Origin: Alphaproteobacteria bacterium
GTDB taxonomy: Bacteria; Pseudomonadota; Alphaproteobacteria; Rickettsiales; SXRF01
Assembly (NCBI GenBank): GCA_020050695.1
Contig: JAGVKI010000316.1
Coordinates: 1-7,427 of the forward strand
Length of the DNA stretch: 7,427 nt
Direction of reading: 5' to 3'
This document shows positions 1 to 5,524 of the stretch, in pieces; position 1 is the first letter of the stretch, and the number at the start of each line of letters is the position of its first letter. The notes under the pieces were generated by a model that did no database searches, was not told where the DNA came from, and worked only from the letters and a program-made list of their open reading frames with translations. The position numbers and the translations under genes were made by a program.

Positions 1-154
1 CATCTGATTACTGCGGGAACGCTGGCTATAGTTATGCTGGGATGATGCTGGCCGACTAAACGATGTCCTGCAGCTAGCAGATTTAGCCAGGAACAAAGGG
101 CTTTCCCTCCACCATGACGCGGGAGAACTTGTTTTTTAGATGATAGAAAATCAC

Positions 155-841
155 CTATTTATACGTATAGCTCTGGTTCGATGCGTTCGATTTTTCATCT
201 AAATATGTGGCAGAATGGCTGGGGCTTTTTTTCACGCTCATTGACCTGCCAAGGACATAACCACCAATAGCCGCCGTAACGATCCCAGCACCTAAAAGCC
301 ACTTGGACATATTGGCATTGACTGTATTGGTAGACACCTCCAAGGTATGAAGGATAGGCTTATCTTTTACCTGCTGCCAGATGTTCTGCAACGTAGGTTC
401 AGCAGCAACCCATTCGATGGATGGCTTAAGTTCCAGCCGCTGCATGATTTTTGCTTCCCACGCCCTCACGTCATTAAGCAACCCCGTCCATTCGGTCTGA
501 GAAAGATTGCCATGCGCCCTTTTCATGAAAAGATTAATATCATCGACATTAAAACCCGATACCATGCCATACACCACGTCATTGGCTTGTTTATGAATGT
601 CATGATCAAAAGCGATTTTGCTGATCGCTTCCGGATTCAATCTTTTTAATTCCTGGAATATCGCAGTGAGTTCTTCCTGCGCTACGGTATTCATGCACGA
701 GGGTGACCATATTTTTTGCTGCAAGGACAAACGATCCATGCCAGGGGCACTGGAGAACACATAGCGCCCCGCAATTCCGGATAAACCATGCTTCTGCTCA
801 AATAGAAGAGCAGGTTGTCCTAACGGATTCTCAGCAGACAT
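155..841 (-). CDS. Hypothetical protein with one C-terminal membrane segment
   Basis: I do not recognise this family. With the chosen ATG the product has 228 residues. About 180 residues are soluble and look mostly helical, rich in charged and aromatic residues. They are followed by one glycine/alanine-rich hydrophobic stretch (about residues 181-198, WLLGAGIVTAAIGGYVLG), then a positive cluster (RSMSVKK) and a polar Ser/Tyr-rich tail of about 25 residues. There is no N-terminal signal peptide, so I infer a single-pass, C-terminally anchored protein with the large domain in the cytoplasm. Start choice: the ATG at 841 has a GGGA 9 bases upstream. The in-frame ATG at 856 and TTG at 871 have no visible ribosome binding site. 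It lies on the 3' side of tRNA-Pro in the same direction, separated by an AT-rich spacer. No catalytic motif is visible, and no function is proposed. Confidence 0.75.
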   Translation of the reverse strand: MSAENPLGQPALLFEQKHGLSGIAGRYVFSSAPGMDRLSLQQKIWSPSCMNTVAQEELTAIFQELKRLNPEAISKIAFDHDIHKQANDVVYGMVSGFNVDDINLFMKRAHGNLSQTEWTGLLNDVRAWEAKIMQRLELKPSIEWVAAEPTLQNIWQQVKDKPILHTLEVSTNTVNANMSKWLLGAGIVTAAIGGYVLGRSMSVKKSPSHSATYLDEKSNASNQSYTYK

Positions 842-933
842 AAAATCAATTCCCATTTGGCAATAAATCAAAGCTTATCGTTAGCTTAGCATATTGTGAA
901 AAGGGTAAAAGCTACCGTTTTATGACAGCGCTG

Positions 934-965
934 AAATTTATTAATTTATTGATATTAATAAATTT
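934..965. repeat. 12-bp perfect AT-only inverted repeat
   Basis: The arm AAATTTATTAAT at 934-945 is followed, after an 8-base loop (946-953), by its exact reverse complement at 954-965. It sits between the tRNA-Pro 3' end and the unknown gene. No T-run follows it on either strand and the stem has no G:C pair, so it does not look like an intrinsic terminator. It could be a protein-binding palindrome, or a weak hairpin in the 5' leader of the unknown gene. Confidence 0.6.
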
Positions 966-1036
966 TATCCGATCCACCTTACAGGAAATCCTGTCATGTC
1001 AATCCAGGGGGTGTAGCACTATATAAAATTGATAAA

Positions 1037-1113
1037 TGGTCGGGACGAGAGGATTTGAACCTCCGACCCCCAGTCCCCCAGACTGATGCGCTACCAGGCT
1101 GCGCTACGCCCCG
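1037..1113 (-). tRNA. tRNA-Pro, anticodon GGG
   Basis: This is a 77-nt cloverleaf read on the minus strand. The acceptor stem CGGGGCG pairs with CGTCCCG with one G:U pair. The D-arm region has AGCGCAGCCTGGTAGCGC, the anticodon stem is TCAGT/ACTGG, and the loop CTGGGGG puts anticodon GGG at 1077-1079. The variable loop is GGGTC and the T-arm is GGAGG-TTCGAAT-CCTCT. The discriminator is A and the CCA end is encoded (1037-1039). The G at position 37 and the overall sequence match bacterial proline tRNAs. GGG reads the proline codons CCC and CCU. It lies 61 bp after the aminotransferase stop, so it may be co-transcribed or have its own weak promoter. Confidence 0.97.
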
Positions 1114-1133
1114 ACACAGGTAAGAGATTTCGT

Positions 1134-1164
1134 TTAATAAGATTTATGCACCAAGGCAAGTAAA
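1134..1164 (-). promoter_or_regulatory. Weak candidate sigma-70 promoter for tRNA-Pro
   Basis: On the minus strand a TTTACT (1159-1164) precedes TATTAA (1134-1139) by 19 bases, or TTATTA by 18. This is about 20 bases before the mature tRNA 5' end, the right place for a tRNA promoter. The match is mediocre and the spacing long, and the AT-rich context makes chance matches likely. The -35 lies within a palindrome, AGTAAA-C-TTTACT (1159-1171). Confidence 0.22.
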
Positions 1165-1174
1165 CTTTACTAAA

Positions 1175-2449
1175 TCATGCACCGCGCGCAGTAGCGCTTG
1201 CACGCGAAGGAGTATCAAGTTCCGTCTGGCTGCCCGGTACACGCACCAGCGTTTTAAACGCGCCCTGCATGGCCTGCATGCCCGCCTCTATTTGCTCTGG
1301 CTGTAAGGTAAAGGCCATGCGGATATGCCCTTCCATGCCGCAATATTTTCCGTCCAGCGCCACTATCCCATTATCCAGCATAAAATCGCATACATCCTGC
1401 GAGGTTTTGAGCGTTTTACCATTTGGGGTACGCATGCCAAAACAACCGCTCACATCAGGAAAGGCAAAATAATTGCTATCGGGGGTGTGTACCTTGATTT
1501 GAGGAATGGCGCGAAGTCCGCTTATCATAATATCGCGGTTCTTTTTCACAAAATCGTCCAGTTCCGGCACATGGCTCTGGCCTACTTCATTGAGCAGGAA
1601 CGCCGTTGCCGCCTGCCCCAGTACGTTAGCATGCGTTGCCCCGCTGGATTGCAGGTCGCGCATGGTTTTAACCAGTTCTTCCGGCCCAATGCCATAGCCA
1701 ATGCGCAGGCCGGGCTTGCCGTATGACTTACCGATACCGTTTACCGTAAAGGTACGTTCGCGCATACCGGGCAAGGTCGCAAATGACGTGAGTTTATTGC
1801 CGCTGTAATTAAACAGTTCGAAGCATTCATCGGCAATGACCGCCGCCTTGGTAGGCTCGATCACTTTGGCAAAGGCTTCGAGTTCTTCTTTGGTGTATAC
1901 CGCTCCGCCAGGATTTTGCGGGTTATTGATAATCACCGCTTTGGTTTTATCGGTGATCGCTGCTTTAAGCTTTTCCGGCGTTACCTTCATGCTTTCAGTA
2001 TCGGGCTGAACAAATACCGGTGTACCGCCTTCACGTTTGATAAAGGATTCATAGCTGGGCCAGTACGGCGCGAATACCACCACCTCATCCCCCTTGTTCA
2101 CCAGCACTTCGACTGCCTGCGAGAGAACCTCTTTACCGCCATTGCAGACAATCACTTCGCTGCGTTTGCCTGCTATGCTATTCTCACGCTTAAATTTAGC
2201 CAAAATAGCGTCGATGGTATCCACCTGCCCGCCAACAGCGCCAAACTCACCCAGCACCGCCTTGTGCAACACTTCATCGCTGCGCTGTTGCAGCGCTTCC
2301 GGCATAGCAAACTCTACCGCGCCAGTTACAAAATTATAGGATTCAAGCCCGCGCGCGGTACGATCGGCGATAACGGCTTTTGTTTTATGAATAGCGGCGC
2401 TCTCTAAGCGCTTTGCACGATCAGATAATTTATCGGAAAAAAAGGGCAT
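1175..2449 (-). CDS. Class I/II PLP-dependent aminotransferase (aspartate aminotransferase-like)
   Basis: This is a fold-type I aminotransferase that moves an amino group between an amino acid and a 2-oxo acid using pyridoxal phosphate, presumably in the cytoplasm. With the ATG at 2449 it has 424 residues, slightly longer than the usual 390-400. The extra length is mainly a Ser/Ala/Arg-rich C-terminal tail of about 20 residues. Visible landmarks (this numbering) are NNPQNPGG at 175-182, ADECFE at 206-211, and the PLP lysine K241 in GKSYGKPGLRIGYG. Arg377 in IRMAF is the expected alpha-carboxylate-binding arginine. The usual Tyr of the D-E-x-Y motif is Phe here (F210), and the residue just before the lysine is Gly rather than Ser. 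Start choice: GGAG lies 5 bases before the ATG, whereas the in-frame GTG at 2479 has no ribosome binding site and falls near the predicted transcription start. Substrate cannot be told from sequence. Confidence 0.93.
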   Translation of the reverse strand: MPFFSDKLSDRAKRLESAAIHKTKAVIADRTARGLESYNFVTGAVEFAMPEALQQRSDEVLHKAVLGEFGAVGGQVDTIDAILAKFKRENSIAGKRSEVIVCNGGKEVLSQAVEVLVNKGDEVVVFAPYWPSYESFIKREGGTPVFVQPDTESMKVTPEKLKAAITDKTKAVIINNPQNPGGAVYTKEELEAFAKVIEPTKAAVIADECFELFNYSGNKLTSFATLPGMRERTFTVNGIGKSYGKPGLRIGYGIGPEELVKTMRDLQSSGATHANVLGQAATAFLLNEVGQSHVPELDDFVKKNRDIMISGLRAIPQIKVHTPDSNYFAFPDVSGCFGMRTPNGKTLKTSQDVCDFMLDNGIVALDGKYCGMEGHIRMAFTLQPEQIEAGMQAMQGAFKTLVRVPGSQTELDTPSRASATARGA

Positions 2450-2454
2450 ATGTA

Positions 2455-2458
2455 CTCC
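2455..2458 (-). promoter_or_regulatory. Ribosome binding site deciding the aminotransferase start
   Basis: GGAG on the minus strand, 5 bases upstream of the ATG at 2447-2449. It supports this start over the longer GTG start at 2479. Confidence 0.7.
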
Positions 2459-2485
2459 GGGCTTTGCTAAGGGCTGCACCCAGCG

Positions 2486-2514
2486 TTAATACGCATTAAT
2501 CAATCTATCCGCAA
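2486..2514 (-). promoter_or_regulatory. Candidate sigma-70 promoter for the aminotransferase gene
   Basis: On the minus strand TTGCGG (2509-2514) and TATTAA (2486-2491) are separated by exactly 17 bases. They match 3 of 6 and 4 of 6 positions of the -35 and -10 consensus. Transcription would start near 2479, leaving a leader of about 30 bases before the ATG at 2449. Palindromes overlap both hexamers. It is plausible from position and spacing, but the sequence match is only moderate. Confidence 0.33.
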
Positions 2515-2526
2515 ATTAATAATTTG
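2512..2526. repeat. 15-bp palindrome upstream of the aminotransferase
   Basis: CAAATTA, one A, TAATTTG: two perfect 7-base arms around a single base, overlapping the candidate -35 box. A second, looser symmetric element (TTAAT-ACGC-ATTAA, 2486-2499) covers the -10 box. Symmetric sites placed over promoter boxes suggest an operator, but this is inference only. Confidence 0.45.
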
Positions 2527-2550
2527 TGACAGGCCGCCACAGCAATACGG

Positions 2551-3975
2551 CTAATGGCTGCTAACATGCTCATCTGGCAGGATAACATTGCTAAGCTTGA
2601 GGGACTGGCGAAGATCACCCATGAGCCGCTCCAGCCCCGCGTTATCCATGGCTTCGCAGCGCGCCACCAGCATGGGCTGGGTATTGGACGCACGCAGCAA
2701 CCACCAGCCATCGGCAGTATTAACGCGCATGCCATCCACATCGCTAAAGGACGCACCAGCGGCAGTCAGGCGCTCTTTGACCTCATCAATCACATTGAAT
2801 TTGCGTAGGTCGTCACACGGGAAGCGTATTTCCGGCGTGTTGACGCGTTTTGGCAGCGCCTTACGCAGGTCGGAAAGCTTCTCCCCGGAGCGCGACAGCA
2901 AACCAATGATACGCACCGCCGCATAGAGCGCATCGTCGAAGCCGTAATATTTATCAGCAAAGAACAGATGCCCGCTCATCTCGCCCGCAAGCGGAGCGCC
3001 TGTTTCAGCCATTTTGGATTTAATTAGTGAGTGCCCGGTTTTCCACATCAGCGGCTTGCCGCCAAGACGTGCGATTTCTTCGAACAAAGCGCCGCTGGCC
3101 TTTACGTCAGCGATGATGGTGGCACCGGGTTTATCCTTCAGAATATCTGCGGCATACAACATCAAAAGCTGGTCGCCCCACAGGATATGCCCCTCATCAT
3201 CCACCACACCGATACGGTCGCCATCGCCATCAAAGGCAATACCCGCATCGAGCTTTTTACTCAGCACCGTTTCAATAATCTGCTCCAGGTTTTCTGGCAC
3301 CGTAGGATCCGGGTGATGCACGGGAAACGTACCGTCAATCTTGCTATTAAGAGCGATATGCTTTCCTTCAAGGCGTTTGCACAACACATCCATGACTTCG
3401 CCGGTTGCGCCGTTACCTGCGTCCCATGCAAGGTTCAGCGGCCTGGTGCCGTCATAGGCGGCCAGTAACTTGGCGACATATTCTTCAAATATATCCAGCT
3501 GCGCGCGCGCGCCTTTGCCGTCCACCAATTGATTGCTTTCCACTATCTGGCGCAGCGACTGAATCGCCTCTCCGTAGAATGCTTTATTATGGAATACGAA
3601 TTTAAAGCCGTTATGGTCCGGCGGATTATGCGAGCCGGTAATCATGATACCGCCCGCGCATTGCTGGGTATAGGCGGTGTAATAGAGCATGGGCGTGGGG
3701 CCAAGGCCGATGTCACGCACATCAATGCCGCTATCGAGCAGGCCTTCGCATACGGCGTTAGCCATGTCTGGCGAACTTATCCTGCCATCGCGGCCAATAC
3801 ATACTGGGCCGGGTTTTCCGCTGGCGATCACCTTGGCAGCAAAGGCACGGCCAATATAATAGGCGTCTTCAGGAAATAATGTATGCCCTACAACACCACG
3901 AATATCATATTCGCGAAAGATGGTAGGGTTGAACGAATGGCTGCCAGCCTTCCGTTTATGTTGTTCTTCTGCCAT
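2551..3975 (-). CDS. Phosphomannomutase/phosphoglucomutase (alpha-D-phosphohexomutase family)
   Basis: The enzyme interconverts the 6-phosphate and 1-phosphate of mannose and/or glucose through a phosphoserine intermediate. It feeds the nucleotide sugars used for lipopolysaccharide, exopolysaccharide or glycoprotein synthesis. It has 474 residues, a normal length for the AlgC/PgmG-type bifunctional enzymes. All four active-site loops are present: TGSHNPP (113-119, phosphoserine Ser115), the metal loop DGDGDR (249-254), the sugar-binding loop GEMSGH (331-336) and the phosphate-binding loop RASNTQP (428-434). The N-terminal FREYDIRG (20-27) is also typical. It starts 25 bp after the stop of the MotE-like gene. 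I see no clear ribosome binding site or promoter in that gap, so read-through from the flagellar operon is likely. The mannose versus glucose preference cannot be read from the sequence. Confidence 0.96.
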   Translation of the reverse strand: MAEEQHKRKAGSHSFNPTIFREYDIRGVVGHTLFPEDAYYIGRAFAAKVIASGKPGPVCIGRDGRISSPDMANAVCEGLLDSGIDVRDIGLGPTPMLYYTAYTQQCAGGIMITGSHNPPDHNGFKFVFHNKAFYGEAIQSLRQIVESNQLVDGKGARAQLDIFEEYVAKLLAAYDGTRPLNLAWDAGNGATGEVMDVLCKRLEGKHIALNSKIDGTFPVHHPDPTVPENLEQIIETVLSKKLDAGIAFDGDGDRIGVVDDEGHILWGDQLLMLYAADILKDKPGATIIADVKASGALFEEIARLGGKPLMWKTGHSLIKSKMAETGAPLAGEMSGHLFFADKYYGFDDALYAAVRIIGLLSRSGEKLSDLRKALPKRVNTPEIRFPCDDLRKFNVIDEVKERLTAAGASFSDVDGMRVNTADGWWLLRASNTQPMLVARCEAMDNAGLERLMGDLRQSLKLSNVILPDEHVSSH

Positions 3976-4000
3976 ATGCTAGGAAAGCCGTACGTTAGAG

Positions 4001-4828
4001 TTAGGGTGAAGCTGCCGGTGGCACCGCGGTTGCAGCCCCTGGCAATGCAGGTGGTGGGACTGGCTGGGTGGATTTGACGCGGCTAAGCTTTTCCGAATCC
4101 ACTTTCCTCTGATCCGCAAACTGCACAGTGACCTGCTTGGCCTTTTTAGGGTCCATTTCAGCAAGGATAGGAGCCACTTTCTTCTCGGTCATCTTGTCGA
4201 TCACCAGAAGCAATACCGGCATTTCCACTTCGTCGAAAATACGCGCGGCATCTTTAGGCTTCATGTTTTCGTAAATTTTAACCAGACTGCGAATTTTGGT
4301 GTCTTCTTTTTCATTATAGAGCGCAAGCATCGTCGATACTTCGGATTCCATTGCCTGGATCTGCACAATTTTGTCGTTCAGGCGTTTTTCCGTCGCACGC
4401 AGTACGTTTTCTTTCAGTTCAATATCTTTTTCCCAACGGTCCAGTTCATCGCGGCGGTCAGCAAGCTTTTGCAGCAATTCAATCTGCGTAGAGGAAAGAT
4501 GGTCGTCAATCGTTTCGCCTGGTGTTTCGGATACGTTGGGATTTTTTTCTTCTTCTTTTTCACCATGACCAGCTTCAGCGCCGTGCTCACCTTCGGCAGG
4601 CTTTGCATCATGTGCCGCCTCGCCTTCTTTTTTCGCCGCAGCTTCTTTTGCAGCTTCCTTTTCCGCTGGCAGTTCTTTGGCAGGAGCCGGGGTCGTTTCC
4701 GCCTGCACACTGGTAATCAGCATTTCCTGCGACAGGGATTTGGTACCGCGCACGACATCTGTCACCTTAATGCCGGTAAATACCATTGCGACGATCATCG
4801 TTGTGGGAATTAAGCGTAAACGGGGCAT
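4001..4828 (-). CDS. MotE-like / MgtE_N-domain flagellar-locus protein
   Basis: The 275-residue protein begins with a hydrophobic segment (about residues 5-26) that is either a signal anchor or an uncleaved signal peptide. Next come a low-complexity Ala/Lys/Glu/His stretch (about 45-97) and a long charged, heptad-like coiled coil (about 110-165). Then follows a helical module (about 180-243) with the MgtE-N-like pattern MKPKDAARIFDEVE and MDPKKAKQV, and a Pro/Ala-rich tail (254-275). This architecture matches the MotE family. In rhizobia MotE works with the periplasmic motility protein MotC, and in other Alphaproteobacteria a homologue sits after fliM. I infer an inner-membrane-anchored periplasmic helper of the flagellar motor or stator. 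It starts one base after the upstream stop codon with AAGGA 4 bases before the ATG, so it is translationally coupled. The histidine and acid clusters in the linker might bind metal, which is speculative. Confidence 0.83.
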   Translation of the reverse strand: MPRLRLIPTTMIVAMVFTGIKVTDVVRGTKSLSQEMLITSVQAETTPAPAKELPAEKEAAKEAAAKKEGEAAHDAKPAEGEHGAEAGHGEKEEEKNPNVSETPGETIDDHLSSTQIELLQKLADRRDELDRWEKDIELKENVLRATEKRLNDKIVQIQAMESEVSTMLALYNEKEDTKIRSLVKIYENMKPKDAARIFDEVEMPVLLLVIDKMTEKKVAPILAEMDPKKAKQVTVQFADQRKVDSEKLSRVKSTQPVPPPALPGAATAVPPAASP

Positions 4829-4829
4829 T

Positions 4830-5522
4830 TTATCCTTTTACACCGGCTCTGATAATATCAAGCAGTTCCTGCTCCACCTTCGAGCGCGGACGCCCTTCCT
4901 GCTTGTCGGCGCCTGCAAAAGCCGGGCGGCTCCTGGGCGATGGCTCAGGTTTCACATCATCATAGTGGGCATGCTGGGTGTTGCGGTTACTCAAACGCTC
5001 AAGCACCGCTCCCAGCGATGCAGCTGTTTTTTCCTTGATGCCAGGACTTTTTTCCGGCTGCTTGCGCACAGCACCACTTGCTGCCATATGCAATGATTCG
5101 GGCAGTGACGGCTCTTCAGGTTCTTCCTCGCTTAGCCAGCTGTTATCGACCTGCGGCTCTGCTATCTTCTGCGACATAACCTTGTTGCGCGCACGGCCTA
5201 CGGCCAGGCTTGCTTCCATCTGGTTTGCCAGCTTATTGCCTTTTTCGATCATAAAGGCGAGATCATCGAGAAGGAAATTAGCCTTATCGATACGCGTCTG
5301 CATATTCTCGCCGATTTTCTTGCTGGCGTTTTGCAGCGCCATGATGCTGTCGGACGCGCGCTGCGTGGACTCGTCGAAATGGCGCATGAGATTGGCAAGT
5401 TCGCCCTTGCTGTCCTGCAGTATCTGGATGCGCTTATTGAGCAACCAGCAATATGCTATGGTAGCCACAAGCAGCGCCACCATCAGGACATTTAATGCAA
5501 GGTTGGCTATCGCAGCCGTCAT
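4830..5522 (-). CDS. DUF6468-type membrane protein of the flagellar locus
   Basis: With the ATG at 5522 the product has 230 residues. An N-terminal transmembrane segment (about residues 5-28, LALNVLMVALLVATIAYCWLL) is followed by a basic NKRIQ junction. A helical, coiled-coil-like region (about 35-110) comes next, then a disordered acidic and proline-rich linker (about 123-210). The protein closes with a short helix, EQELLDIIRAGVK (about 217-229). Length, layout and position between fliM and the MotE-like gene fit the DUF6468 family of alphaproteobacterial flagellar loci, whose function is not established to my knowledge. The positive residues after the helix suggest that the C-terminal part faces the cytoplasm, where it could touch FliM or the C-ring. 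Start choice: the ATG is 2 bases after the fliM stop. A TTG at 5528 overlapping the stop is possible but less likely. Confidence 0.8.
   Translation of the reverse strand: MTAAIANLALNVLMVALLVATIAYCWLLNKRIQILQDSKGELANLMRHFDESTQRASDSIMALQNASKKIGENMQTRIDKANFLLDDLAFMIEKGNKLANQMEASLAVGRARNKVMSQKIAEPQVDNSWLSEEEPEEPSLPESLHMAASGAVRKQPEKSPGIKEKTAASLGAVLERLSNRNTQHAHYDDVKPEPSPRSRPAFAGADKQEGRPRSKVEQELLDIIRAGVKG
4833..4837 (-). promoter_or_regulatory. Ribosome binding site of the MotE-like gene inside the upstream gene
   Basis: AAGGA on the minus strand lies in the last codons of the DUF6468-type gene, 4 bases before the ATG at 4828. The order AAGGA-TAA-A-ATG fuses site, upstream stop and downstream start, a strong sign of coupled translation. 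Confidence 0.7.
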
Positions 5523-5524
5523 AC

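Noticed and set aside
87..137. Possible terminator around AGGG-CTTT-CCCT and the later TTTTTT run
   Set aside because: The stem is only 4 bp and is far from the T-run on the plus strand. It is not placed correctly for the minus-strand gene ending at 155.
1..154. Short open stretch on the plus strand ending at 45 (HLITAGTLAIVMLG) that could be the end of a membrane protein
   Set aside because: It has only 14 residues, no family signature, and its start lies outside the window. No other frame in these 154 bases supports a gene, and no convincing terminator is visible.
1037..1113. tRNA-Pro as an attachment site of an integrated element
   Set aside because: No second copy of the tRNA 3' end and no integrase gene is visible in the available flank.
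1916..2407. Long plus-strand open frames opposite the aminotransferase, the phosphomutase and the MotE-like gene
   Set aside because: They overlap strongly supported genes on the other strand, show no protein-family features and have no promoter or ribosome binding site context.
4520..4700. Repeat-like GAA/AAG and GCA-rich low-complexity DNA in the MotE-like gene
   Set aside because: It encodes a normal Ala/Lys/Glu linker for this family and has no regular DNA repeat unit, so it is not a separate repeat array.
4414..4710. Lys/Arg-rich minus-strand open frame inside the MotE-like gene
   Set aside because: It is an alternate-frame reading of the Ala/Lys/Glu-rich linker (GAA/AAG codons), not a separate gene.
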